Source: Emmonsiellopsis sp. PD_33
Taxonomy: Eukaryota; Ascomycota; Eurotiomycetes; Onygenales; Ajellomycetaceae
Length of the DNA: 64,000 nt
Reading direction: 5' to 3'
NCBI GenBank assembly: GCA_032988165.1
Contig: JANTQF010000154.1
Coordinates: 1-64,000, forward strand
Part shown: positions 34,580-46,500 of the stretch, piece by piece
Layout: every line of letters begins with the position of its first letter
Numbering within the stretch: position 1 is the first letter of the stretch
The notes under the pieces: generated by a model
Database searches by the model: none
Seen by the model: only the letters and a program-made list of their open reading frames with translations
Told to the model about the DNA's origin: nothing
Position numbers and translations under genes: made by a program

Positions 34580-35568
34580 ACCACTAAGAAAAGACTGGAC
34601 CTGGGACATTAGATATTAACTTATAATAGATAGTTATCTTCTCATTCTTAATCTTCTTAACATATTTATCCTTGGCTCTGGACAAGGAATAGCCTTACCT
34701 ATATTCATCTCAATCATGTGTTCTCAAAGGATGCTATGACTCATCATCTGATAGCTTGCTCAATTCTTGAAACTCTTTATTTAAAGACTCATTCAAGATC
34801 AGAATATGGGCTATAACTAAAGATGCTAATTGAACCAGCTATTATTCCTTCTTTTGCTACTTCACTCTATCTCATGCATTTAGAGTGATAATTATTGTGG
34901 CCTCCACATTATATTAGCCTGGGTGTTTGATGTAAAATAGAAGGTTCATCTCATTATTAGCTCATAAGAACTTGACTGCCTCCTTACCCACCTAATGAAT
35001 ATAATTCATAGCCATGAAAGCATTTTTGAAGAAGTTGTGATTCATTATTCTTCATCTTATCTCATAAAATTATAGAAATGCATATTAGCTGTTAATAATC
35101 TGACTCAGATCATAGAAGAACTGGTAAAAGTAGGAAACTGAAGCATGAGAATGCTACTAAAGCTTTAAAAAGAATATGTTTTATTTGCATTAATACTCTA
35201 TATTATCCATTAATTAGTAATATCATTAAATAACAAGGGTTAGTGTAGATAAATATATGCTTATACACATCAATTACTTGCTTCAGTTCTTGTGTGTATT
35301 TTACTTGGTGGTGCAAAGTAAAGATGAGTATAATGTTGAGCTTCATTAACTGATAGTATCAATATAGAATCTCCCATTTAATTATGCAAGCTCTGCAATT
35401 AGAACTACAGCCATGTTCTATTCTTATATTAGTAAGTAAGATCAAACCAGATGTATATATAGTAGTATCTTCCATATCTACATTTCTCATGTCATTAAAG
35501 GCCTGATAGCAGAACTACTCCTCCTCAGTACACTCATATTAGCTAAGTAAGGTGTCTGGGGTTTCCAT
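34580..35568 (-). pseudogene. hAT cargo gene, copy B (paralogue of copy A)
   Basis: Frame from about 35568 (METPDTLLS). The blocks FNDMRNVDMEDTT, LILLTNIRIEHGCSSNCRACI, IILIFTLHHQVKYTQELKQVI, and later AFMAMNYIH / EAVKFL / LNESLNKEFQELSKLSDDES match copy A in order. Upstream DNA is also similar (compare 35700-35940 with 34265-34560), so a segment of about 1.4 kb including promoter was duplicated in tandem. Several stops. Family unknown. Confidence 0.6.
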
Positions 35569-35959
35569 GCTAGCAGAGGGTCCAGAGGTGCAAGGTAGGT
35601 ACTGCCTGTTGATGGAGAAGAGAGAAGAATGAAGGATAGGTGATTTCAGATCAAAAAGGAAATAGTGTCATTATTTAACCTCAGTAGGCAGATAGATGGA
35701 ATTCCAGTTCAGACTGAGAAGAACTGGGCAAACAAGCATTATAATGCAGGAGTCCTTTCATGGAGAGAGTCATATAAAATCATCACAATGAATCAGGGTT
35801 CATTGTGCAGCATGCAAGCCACACCCATAAAGTAGCCTTTATGATAATATAATTAATGGTAATAGTCAATCATTCATAATCTTCTATCAATCAATAAAAG
35901 CCCAGAAAATTCTAATCAATAAATTGAACTTAAGTTCAAACAAATAAAGAATGATTATA

Positions 35960-36795
35960 CAGGAGACCCAGTATTTTCCATGCTAATGCAAATAAGGGAA
36001 GAAGGATCTAGAGATAACAAATAACATCCATTGACATCATCATTGAATGGGAGTATATCAATTATCAAAGGCAAAGGGTATGAGATAGATGATGATATTA
36101 TTTAACAAGCTATATTATAAATATAGATGTCCTTATACTAGAGTAATTTATATTAAGAATTGCACTTCATATAGAGAAGGTAGGAATATTAGTAGTGATA
36201 AATGATAGTCAGCACTACCCAGAGATATATATATATATATCTATCACTATGATTCAATCAGAATGCATCAATGAGAGAGACAAACTGATATCTGAATATA
36301 AATTCAAGTTGAATAGAAATAAACCTAGGTTTGATTATGAAACTTACTAAAAAAGAAAGATACTATAAATAAATCAGTTGGATTTTATATACTGTAAGAG
36401 AGGTATTAATAACAAGGCAATTATAATAGTTTATAGATGGTATTTATCTGTCTTATTACCTTCCTGATCATCATGACAGCAGTTTCTGGAGTAAACCACA
36501 TCATGAACTAAACTACACTGAGTATTTCAGTCTTATATAAGAGTAGTCTATCTTTCTTCCTACTGTTTTTTTCCTTCCTTAGCAATTACACTCATTCAGG
36601 TCTCCTGACTTCTATTTTCTTTTTATTTCACAGTTTTCCAGATTGCACTATATTGAATTCAACATCCTCTACTTTTCAGTAAGTTTAAATTGAACTTAAG
36701 TTCAATCTATATATACACTTCAAATTGCATATATAAATATGTGTACTTGTTAATCTCAGTAATATTAACATATTTAATTCTAATATATATCTATA
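35960..36795. other. Divergent spacer between hAT cargo genes
   Basis: Between the minus-strand copy B and the plus-strand gene. It holds a perfect 12-bp palindrome AAACCTAGGTTT (36321-36332) and an 18-bp one ATTGAACTTAAGTTCAAT (36689-36706) just downstream of a GTAAGT donor at 36679, probably a leader intron of the plus-strand gene. A TATATATATATC run lies near 36228-36242. Confidence 0.5.
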
Positions 36796-39577
36796 ATGAT
36801 AAACTCACCAGATGAAGATCCTCCTGACCCAGTAGAAGATGGGGTTCTATTTGAGATAAGTAAACATAAGTATTATATTAACTGTGCATTACTGGACATT
36901 GTCATGGTGGACATTCAGGGTCTTAATACTGAATAGCCATATAGGGCCTACAACTGAGATCTCAGGAAGAATCATATGGAAAAACTTATTTTATTATTTA
37001 AAATAAAGGGTATTGAGCAGTGTGGGATCAACACACACATGAAAGTGATCTTACTACAGTTAGACTTTAAATTTTACTTTAAGATGTATGAGAAGGAGTA
37101 TAAAGATGATTCTCAATATAAGTATACTGTTGTAAATCTGTAGAACTTCAGCCTCTAAAACATCAATAAACTTGTGGTTTTTAATATTAATCAAGAAATT
37201 AACTCTACTTCCTCTATCCTCAAGGCAGGGCAGTATCAACATACTGTGCTGATCAAGTACAATTAGGGACTATCCAGTGAAGATGTGAGTCTACCCTATT
37301 AGTGTAAATTGAATCTAGATTCAATACTAACTATTGTACTTTTCAGCATTCATACATGTGAGCTATTGAAATCTATAATCACACTTTACTGTACAATAAT
37401 GCTAATACACTAAACTCTTTATGTGTGAATAAATATGATATCTATAGAGCCAATGATAATGGCAACAGCTTTTATAGGATCACAAGTGCATTAGATGTAA
37501 AAAGTGATTGGGAACAAGTAAATCTTCTCAAAAATGAAACTGCTCTCAAGTAGTAAATCACTCACACATTTAGAGTAAATATTAAGAATAGTAGTCACTA
37601 GACTACTGTTCTACACAATGAGATAATATGCAAAGTATTTACTATATATATATTAACATCCTACAGCCACAAGATTTTTGCCATCAGCTCAGCAGATAAG
37701 ATTATCAGAGTAAAGATAGATAAAGTGAGTCAATTCATTTCACCTAGAATTTATAAACATCAAAATTAAACTTAAGTTAGATTTAGGCATTAATATTCTA
37801 CTACTACTTTCTTTACTTCTACCTGGTATTCAAAGAGTCACTGCTGAAGATTCTCACCCCAGATATTAAACAGCTAGTTTCTTTTGATGTGTTAGCTCAT
37901 GATAATATCCTCCACTCTCTATTTTTCCCAGATAGCAATAATCTCACCATTAGGATCCTCAAGAGTAATCTGTCCATCAACAAAAAGTATTTTCAGCAGG
38001 GGTCTGAAGGGGTGATCCTGCCTCACATAAATCCTCCCTACAAATATAAAGGGAAAACTTATGTCATGTGATAACCCAGATTTCTTGTGAGACTCCCAGA
38101 TGTGGAGTATCAGGCAGCATTTAACTATCTGAGGATGATATGTAGATCTGTCAAGGCAATTAAAATGTGATCAGTAATAAGTAAGTATCAGACTCAGATG
38201 TCAGAACTGTTAAAGAAAATTCTGGCCTACATTATCTTCTGGGTTAAGCCTAGTTGGATAATTCCTATAAACTTCATAAAGAAGTACTGTATATTCCAGT
38301 GATCCCATGCAATCAGCAAGATTGTGAATAATAAAGATGATAAGGGGTATAAACATGCAGTGTTTTTAATAATTAGTCTGTGGGATCATATCTCAGAGTG
38401 GGTGCAAGTATTTTCAATATTAGTGTTTAGGGATCAGATAAGTTGCATTGAACTTTAGTTCAACATTTTAATACTAATAGATCACAGTTTGATGTGCTAA
38501 AAGGTAAAATTACCTAGAAGAATTATCTGATCAATCATGTTGAGATTATTATGTATCACTCCAAATTTGACTATTTCTACTGGAGATAAGTTCTCTTTCT
38601 TTGCAAAGAGGTAAGAATGCATTCCTTCAAGAGATATATAGCAATTTTCAATAAGGAGGACATGCTAGTATATCTATAAACAAAGTTCATATAACTGATC
38701 ATAAAATGCTAACTAGGAATAAGAGAATATAAAGCTAACCACCCTCTAGAGTATTCAAGTAGTGAATATCTAATATACTATTAATTACAAGCTCTGCAAA
38801 TATCTGTAGCTTACAAATCTCCAGGTGAAGGATGCATTGAGAACTGAGGCCACTATCTTTAGGTTACTATTTAAATATTGATAATTTAAGTAGCTGGTCA
38901 TCAATATCTTGTGTAATGACTTCTCAAAGGTGGTTCTGACAAAGCAGATGTTAGGGTTAACCTTCACTTTGCAGGTAAGTAATGATGAAATATAATCATA
39001 TTTCAAATTAAACTTTAGTTCAATTTGATATCTAATACTGAATGCTAAATGCTCATACTCTCTTGTTTAGAACCAGCTTAATGAGGCCTTTAAGAACATC
39101 CAAAAATATGCTATAATATTATTAAATGTCAGTTGGACTACCTCTGCTAAGAATTTAGTTAAGGATCTCAAAGTATTTACACTCAACATCTGACACATGC
39201 AAAAGGTAATTAAAGGGAGGATTAACAACTCAGTAATTTTAATTGATAAGAGTTAGCTGAGTTCTGAGGCTGTTACTGCTAACCTCATTCTACACTCAAA
39301 GCTATATATCTATATGAAATCATCAGAGGAAATATTAAAGGGTGTCTTGCATAAATGTAAAGCATTAGTACCCCCTAAGGGAGGAATTAAACTAAAGCTA
39401 AAGACATTCTTCAATAAACAATCTAAGAGATCTGCTGTAGCCTCAGACACAATGAAGGTTGTTACAACTATAACTAATAATAATGATGATAGGGAGGGCA
39501 GCCTCATCAGCCTTCAAATTCAGACACATGTGAACATGAAATTGAAGGCTGATGCTAGTAAGAAGATAATAAAGTGA
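36796..39577 (+). pseudogene. hAT cargo gene, large, unknown (possible ParB-like motif)
   Basis: Coding relic from MINSPDEDPPDPVEDG (36796) to KADASKKIIK (39577), with introns at 37285-37346 (GTGAGT...TTTCAG), from about 37725, near 38435 and near 38975. In exon 1 the segment NLxNFSLxNINKLVVFNINQEINSTSSILKAGQYQHTVLIKYN has the layout of ParB-type G-x-HR boxes if the Q-Y-Q-H was G-Q-H-R before decay; this is a guess. The middle reads SLLKILTPDIKQLVSFDVLAHDNILHSLFFPDSNN and PHINPPYKYKGKTYVM, and the end is lysine-rich. Stops are TAG, TAA and TGA. Same strand as and upstream of the transposase. Confidence 0.55.
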
Positions 39578-40136
39578 TTTTAGCTCTGATTTTTTCTTTA
39601 TTACAATGTATAGGATAGTTAGATTGGTTAGATTAGAGGATTGAGTTGGGATTTCTTATTTATGAGTCATGACATGGGGTGGCTTTTTGACTATTGAACT
39701 TTGATTTAATAGTGCTATTAATGATTTATTTTACAAGTACAAAGGATCTTCAATAATAGTTGAATTTTGATGCAGATTGATTTCTTTGAATTTTAAAAGT
39801 TTACTTGATGTCCTTTTGCAGATGAATTACATCTAGTTCATAATATAATAATAGAAAAATGATATATTCTATTAATAGTAATGTGATCAATCTGCTTGCT
39901 TTTCCCTTTCCTTTATGTTTCCCTTTTTTTTTGAAAAACTCAATAGAAAATTTTTTCCCTTGAAGTACTCTAATAGAAAAAGAATATCCTCTTAAATACT
40001 GGAATACTTCTATAAGTTTAATTGATGGATTCAACCTAAGTTTAATTCTCTCTTATGATCAAATCTATTAATATCCCTCTATTCTTTTACTTTTTTCTAG
40101 CTTTATCAGCCTTAATATTCTAGTGGTCCCTTCACA
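39578..40136. other. Spacer between hAT cargo gene and transposase
   Basis: AT-rich, about 560 bp. A minus-strand frame (39801-40034) without family features. A palindrome-like ATTCAACCTAAGTTTAAT lies at about 40028-40045. Probably the cargo 3' end plus transposase promoter. Confidence 0.45.
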
Positions 40137-43070
40137 ATGCCTTCATCCCTCACATTATCTGGCTCTATTTTCTTTAATGGCAGGAATCAATTATCACTAG
40201 ATCCATTCACCTCAAGCTCAGTGGTACAGAAAACACCCTTAGTAGCTTCAGACTAATTAGCTTGTACTGATACTGTTAGTCTCAGTAGCTCACCAGTTAA
40301 TAATCATGTGTCCCAATTAAATGCAGCACTGCCTGGGCTGGTCATTATTGTCAGAAGAAATCACAGTAAGTATTATATCATTTTTGACAAGAAGAATCAT
40401 CTGAATTTCCTTTGGTGGTGAAAGACTACAAAATGGCTAATTACTCATCTCAAGCTTGCTGAGAAGATGGCTGCCTGGGGATCAACACAGCAAATAAGTT
40501 AGGTGTGAAGGAAATTCAATGAGATAGTAATATATCCTAATAGGATTCTAAAGGTGTAGTGTGCATATTGCAGCCAGCTCATGGCTAATTCAACCCTAAA
40601 AAACCATGGCATAAAGACCCTCAGTTGCTATCTCAAGAAGTATGCTACTCAAACCTGGAAACAGGGTGAGTTACAGTATAAATATAAAATGATGGAGTTC
40701 TTTGTCTGAGAGGATGTGAGTTTTTTCATTTCTTATAATTAAATCAAGGTTCCAACTAACTATTAGTTAGAAAGTAAATGTCTGTTCAGTTTTGAATAAG
40801 AAGAATCTTCTGGCTCAGCTAATTAAGATGATCATCACCACTCAGACCCTGTTTAACATCATCTATCATCTAGAGTTTAAGTAGCTGATCTGAATAATAG
40901 CATTTAATTTATTCTTAGAGATTCTTACTTGACAGATCATCACAAATCATTTACTTGTAAACTCATAGAAGATTATTATAGATCAGCTGGAGAAATTATC
41001 TTTAACCTCACAGATCTCAATTAGTATTAACTGCTGAATCTCACCCTATGAGAACCTCTCCTTTATGAGGATACTTAGTCATTTTATCTCTGAGGATTGA
41101 TAACTCATGGATGTGCTGCTTGATTTTGAGCATGTTTATAGATTACATACTGATTAGGAGCTAGCAAATCTTATGTTAAAATATGTAGATGAGTATCATC
41201 TTAGAGGTCAGATCTTAGCTAATATAATTAATAATATAGGAAATAATAGCACACTCACCCAGGCACTCTTCCAGACAATGCAAACAAGCTAGTTAATCTC
41301 ACAGTTTACTAATCTAGAGTTGCAGAAGTTAGGAATGAACTAGCATGTTCTTTATCTGGTATATATATTTCAACTATGTTTAGGTGCCATCTTCTGATGA
41401 ATTGATATAAATGCCCAGGAGAAACTAGATCCTGCTCTAGATGATGACCTTTTTGATAAGAATATTAATAGTACTTTATGAAAGATATGGAGTGTTTTAC
41501 CTCTAAATCTGATAATCTTTCTGACTGTTTCATTTTCATTAAGATCTGCCAGTTTACTCAATTTATCTACTACTCCCCATAATGAGTCTCTTATTTTAAG
41601 AAATGTCAGCTTGAGTTCTCTCACACAATGGCACTCACAGTGCAAATTAATTGCTCTACACAATGGGACTTAACATACCTTCTATTAAAATAACTACTAA
41701 AGCTTTGAAAGGCTATAGACTACTTTATTCTTCATTATGATTTTGCAGATCATCCTCTCTCTTTCTCAGCTACTAAATAGAAGTAGATTACTTATCTTGT
41801 GGATATCTATTTAGTGTTTAGAAGTCTAATAAATAGTCTATCTTAGGAAAAGAAGTCCTCCCTTCCTCATGTGTTTTGCATGTATAATCATCTTTTCAAC
41901 CTTCTTGGATCCACTGAATGTGCTCTCTCCAGGAAGCACTGTGCCTGGCATGATTAACTCTAAAAGAATATTCAGGATGCAATGATCAAGTTACACTAAT
42001 ACTACTTAAAGACTAATAGGAATCATGACTATCTCTATGTCATGGTAATATGTCTCTATCTGGGCCTCAAATCATTAGAGTTCCATAATAGTGTCTGGTT
42101 GAATGATGATGTGGACTGGTATGAGAAATACTTAAATGTCTTTATGAAGGTATATTAACTATATAAGGGCAAACTAACACAGGAATTAATGGTGGATTCA
42201 TCTCCTCAAGACCATGAGAATATTTAGAAGCACAAGCATGGGCACATCACACTGAAGAAGGTTTTAAACAATGTGGATTAACACTGCAAATATAAATATA
42301 AGTCATCCAGTTGAAGTCATTCTCTCTTCACAACCTTGCTATAAGAGATTGAGTAGTATCTCAATGAAGGTATATTCTTCTTCTTCTAATTATATTGAAC
42401 TTAAGTTCTAATTCATTATTTAGGGTTGGTGAAAAACATATCATTACTTAACTACTGGAAACAGAGACAAGCACAGTTTCTCATCCTTACTCATATTATA
42501 TGTGACATTCTGGCCATGCAGAGCAACATAATAAAGCTAGAATGTATATTCTCAATTTCCCATTAGGTCTGTGTATATCTTCAAAATCACCTGCAATCAT
42601 CAACTATTTGAGCCATCATACTTCATTATATGGGTGACTGGTGCCAGATGTGGAAGGCATTCATCCTACCTCCCAGTATATATATGGGTGATAGGGTATA
42701 TATAGGGGATGATGGGTCAGGCAATAAGGATGAGAAGGAAGATGATGAACTCTCAGATAATTATATATCAGATTTTGATGATTTTGAGGAAGTTATGAAT
42801 GAAGTTTAGAGTCAGGATGAGAGGGAGATGATGCCCAGATAGAATACCTTGTCAACTAATATTTCCTCAGAAAAGCTTTACTATCTCTGAAGTGCATTGT
42901 ACAATGCAACACCATCTCAGCAGCCTATCTCCCAGGTGGTGATTAACAACAACTATCTCCTTCAAACTACCCCATCACAGCTTGATTTGCCCTGTCATTC
43001 ACAGTGGACATCCTAAAGAGTAGAACTGGAGGATTTCATTTCACATTAAATTACTTGAGGGAGTAATAGA
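40137..43070 (+). pseudogene. hAT-family transposase with BED finger (decayed)
   Basis: One frame from MPSSLTLSGSIFFNG (40137), broken by many TAA/TAG/TGA. BED-type zinc finger at about 40558-40650 (CAYCSQLMANSTLKNHG...). Intron 40716-40770 (GTGAGT, CTAAC, TTAG) returns to frame. Then the RNase H-like core: SQISISINC*ISPYENLSFM is the hAT L-x-x-D-x-W-(T/S)-S motif, with the catalytic Asp now Asn and the Trp now a stop; IGNNSTLTQALFQTM and a FQLCLGAI (CxxH region) stretch follow; then NHLFNHLGSTE, IKLHQYYLKTN and DVDWYEKYLNVFMKVY. After a second intron (42370-42423) comes the C-terminal hAT dimerisation block (LLNYWKQRQAQFLILTHIICDILAM). An acidic tail ends near 43070. Family assignment firm; inactive. 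Confidence 0.82.
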
Positions 43071-43319
43071 CCTAGATTGTAGTGCTTTTCATTTATTTTA
43101 GACCATATTTTTCTCTTCTAATATGTTTGTAGCTATTGATAGTTAATAAATACCATTTCATTCATCTTTTAGCACTTGGTTAATAATAATTCTTCTGGCA
43201 CTACAGTGAAAAAGACTAATGTGGTGGATGGAACCAAAGTTCAATTCTTGCATATAATAGTACTATATTAATATAACTTAATTAAATCTTGGGGTGAATT
43301 TATGTATGTATAACTTTAT

Positions 43320-43478
43320 TTTTCAAACCCATCAGGTTTGAAAAAATCAATCAGGTTTGACTCTGAAAACCTGACATAACAAAAAAAAAATTAGCAGCAA
43401 GTGAACCTACCCAAATGAGGCTTTTTTTTTTTTCAGGTTTGAAACCTGGTGGGTTCATAGGTCAGGTTTACAACACTA
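43320..43478. repeat. Right subterminal repeats and TIR of hAT
   Basis: Copies of CAGGTTTGA / AACCTG in both orientations (43335, 43353, 43370, 43434, 43444, 43463), two A- or T-runs, and the terminal CAACACTA. Mirrors the left end at 32512-32600. Confidence 0.75.
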
Positions 43479-44000
43479 GACTCATTCATTTTCAATTTAC
43501 TCTGATATTTCTGTGAGAACCTCAGTATATATTTTTTTATTCTACATATAATTACTGCAGGCATTCTTACTCCTAGAGAGCTTATTACAGGGCTGATTGA
43601 GATTCTTAGAATAGATATAGTTCATCACACAGTGATGACATATAGAGACTTTCTAGATCTTAATAGCTTTAGAATTCTCCTCTAGTTTAGAATTAGTTTT
43701 ACTGTTCTGAATCTTATGAGAGGTAGTAGAGGTAGAGGTAGCTTTTATTTAAGACATTCTAAAGAAGTTATTAGTTCTCATATCTTCAAAATTTCAAGCT
43801 TCTTTAAGTATAATAATTACTTACTTGATATTTTGAAGTGAGAGAGAGGGAGAGGATGTCTATATTAGTAGAGAAGAGGAGGATGAATGTAAAATCAGAG
43901 TTCTAGCTGTATATTTGAAGAAGAAAGAGAAAGAGGAAGAGAAAGAGGAAAAGATGAATATTTTATAATGAATTGATTACTCTATCTGGTAATTAATATA
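43479..44000 (-). pseudogene. 5' part of the gene split by hAT, cysteine-rich
   Basis: The first 8 bases are the right target-site duplication. On the minus strand the frame reads KVSICHHCVMNYIYSKNLNQ, then PCNKLSRSKNACSNYM, a C-x2-C ... C ... C-x-N-x pattern like the short zinc-binding cysteine motifs in many TE-linked ascomycete proteins. It continues IYTEVLTEIS*IENE* up to the insertion point and resumes in phase at 32503 (VLHNNYLNTLN). Upstream (about 43740-43980) is Arg/Ser-rich or low-complexity. Function unknown. Confidence 0.5.
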
Positions 44001-46500
44001 TCACTTTATTTATTTACTTCTAGTTCACCTTTGAAATCAACATCATCTCTTTTTATTTTCTATATACTAAACTGGCCAACTCAAATATGACTATGAAATG
44101 AGCTCATACTGATGTCTTTTAAGATAATATATGATATGGACCCTCACTGTTTTCAGAATATGCATGTGAACTAGCTACTGATAGCTCTGAAATATATATA
44201 TATAGATCTGTAAAGTGAGTATATATTAATAATAAAGAGTAGGTGCAGTAATTTCCCACATCTTTCATTATATCATTAAGATAGATATTGGAAATGCTTT
44301 ATAAATACTTCATTTTACTATCTAGCAGCAGTAAATATACTCAAATTAAATTAATACTATATGGAAGATATATAGAAAGCAATCTGAAATAAATATATAA
44401 TTACTTAGTTGAAAATCCTTACTTATATATTCTCTCTAATTATACATTAGAATTATCTTCTCCATAATAAAATCATTAAATTCTTTATTCTCTATTTAAT
44501 ATGTTCAGCTCTGCAATTAGTGATTCATTTTATCCTGATTTTCACATGAGAAATATGCTCTGAAAATGCATCTAGTACTATTAATCTATATCTCACATTT
44601 AAAGCTATAGATTATACCTTATAAAGCCATAAATCCTATTTACTCTGAAATGAGAATAAAGTATATCTTCTTCTTTACAGCCTTTTTAACTTTAGAATTG
44701 AACTTTCATTTCTTTTTAAGTTTTTAATGGGTAATTAGCTCTGCAAAGTTCTTCTGGCCTACATCACTGTATTATTCTACAGAGATTATATAGTCTTAAA
44801 AATTAATAACTTCATCTCATACTCTAACTTAAATATATCTATTCTCATCTCTTTCAACTAGATCATCCCACAGCTTAATCTGGATAGCAAGATTTACATA
44901 TATTTCTAGATGAGGTATAAGTCATTGATTTTCAGAATTGCAGGTGCTGACATGTACATTTAATATATCATTACTCTATGAAATTGAACTATTTATAGTT
45001 CAGGATTGGCCCAGTCTAATAGAATACCTAATGAAATTTATCTAAAGTGAATCCCTGGAAGAAATACTGGAAGATACCCTTCTTATCAGTATAATTATAT
45101 ATATTACATTCTGAATGGCTGGCTTTATTCAGCTCTTTTTCCTGCTGAATATATTTCTATGATAAAATCAATAAATTAGTAGTTTATTCTAACTTTAGAA
45201 TATCTATAGATAGTATTAACTATACAGCTCAGCACTATAATATTTTCTATTCAATTTAAATTGAAGCTTTATCAACTGATCATAAGCACTCTGAATCCCC
45301 ATTGATGACCCTGCTAAACACTCTATATATAAAATGACTGATTATTAATCCTCATAATTGATAATTAGATTAGTACTCAGAGTCATCATCTTTGAAATTC
45401 ATTTCTATGCTCATTATAATAATATTCTTCTAGAATTATTAATTAGCTTATATTTCATATTTCTCTATCTATCATCAAACTTTCATTAATCCTCTCTAAA
45501 TTTATCTTAACTCATGACTGACTTCAGCTGAATTTTCAGTTGAATTCCACTGGGTATCTAGATCAACTCTTATCTTTATATAGCTAAATGTCTTGCATTT
45601 TCATGTCTGAAAATTGTTGAGTGTGCTGTTCTGTGCTGTGATCTACATATATAATTTATGATTATAACTCTGAAATATCTATAATATCAGTTCATTTACT
45701 TTCCTGAAGAATGTAAGAAGATATAATCATCTTATCTACTATTAAAGGTCTCTCTCCTGTATGTGATCTATCTGCTTATAAAACTCTGACACAATCTGAT
45801 TGTGCTATCCATTGAAATTAGAGGATATACTACTCATATGATTTTAACTTTCTATTAATATACTGTTGCTCCTAGTAAGTACAGGGTTCATAGAAGGAAG
45901 CTCATCTCTCTAGTTATTAGATTACTTCTGATTAGCAATACATTCATAAAGTTCTTATTTATGGAATAGAAACTAATCATACTACTTAATTCTGAATTGA
46001 AGAAGTTAATGGCAGATATGACTGAGTAATGAGTAGGTCAGATAATGATATGAAAATGAAATTATATCTAATGGAGAAGGAAACCTACAGATAATAAAAG
46101 AAAATAGAAAAGATTAAAGTTTATAGTTCTACTAGATGATATGACTTGAAACCCCTATTTTTAGAGGTATATTTAGTATGTATTTAGCCCCATTTCTTTT
46201 TTCAGAGCTATTATATTCATATTTCTTTTCCAATTTTCCCACTTTTTCCTCTAAAAAAATCCAACCTATAATATAGCCATCTACAGCCTTTACTATCTTA
46301 GAAAATACACTCTTTATGAAGCAAACAAGCACTCAGCTCTAAGAGGCTGATGTCTGAAATTACTACAGAACACCTCTAAAAACTATATTAATACTGATAT
46401 AAATAATTCAACATTTAATTATAACATGAAATCTTGAGATTTTATGTTAGAGCTCATACTAGATAATGTAGAGATATGTATTTATATTCTGATTTAATTA
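44001..46500. other. Decayed repetitive DNA, unassigned
   Basis: AT-rich, CpG-free, stops in all frames. A 66-codon minus frame (46132-46332) and a perfect 16-bp palindrome TTCAATTTAAATTGAA (45250-45265) are the only structures I note. I could not match any transposon family. Confidence 0.4.

Larger units (their letters stand above)
32512..43478 (+). mobile_element. Complete 10,967-bp hAT transposon with cargo genes
   Basis: The left end TAGTGTTG (32512-32519) and the right end CAACACTA (43471-43478) are exact inverted repeats, flanked by the same 8-bp duplication GACTCATT. Inside the left end are CAGGTTTGGG, CAGGTGCC and CACAGGTTGGG; inside the right end AACCTG/CAGGTTT copies recur (43335-43465). 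Subterminal repeats of this kind are where hAT transposases bind. Transposase at 40137-43070 (plus). Extra genes: duplicated minus-strand pair (33.0-35.6 kb) and a plus-strand gene (36.8-39.6 kb). Fully decayed by stops, so not autonomous now. Intact ends and duplication show a single-step insertion of the whole 11 kb, unless later nested insertions enlarged it. Confidence 0.85.

Noticed and set aside
44001..46500. Copia or Tc1/mariner polyprotein
   Set aside because: I looked for reverse transcriptase, integrase and DDE blocks on both strands and found none convincing.
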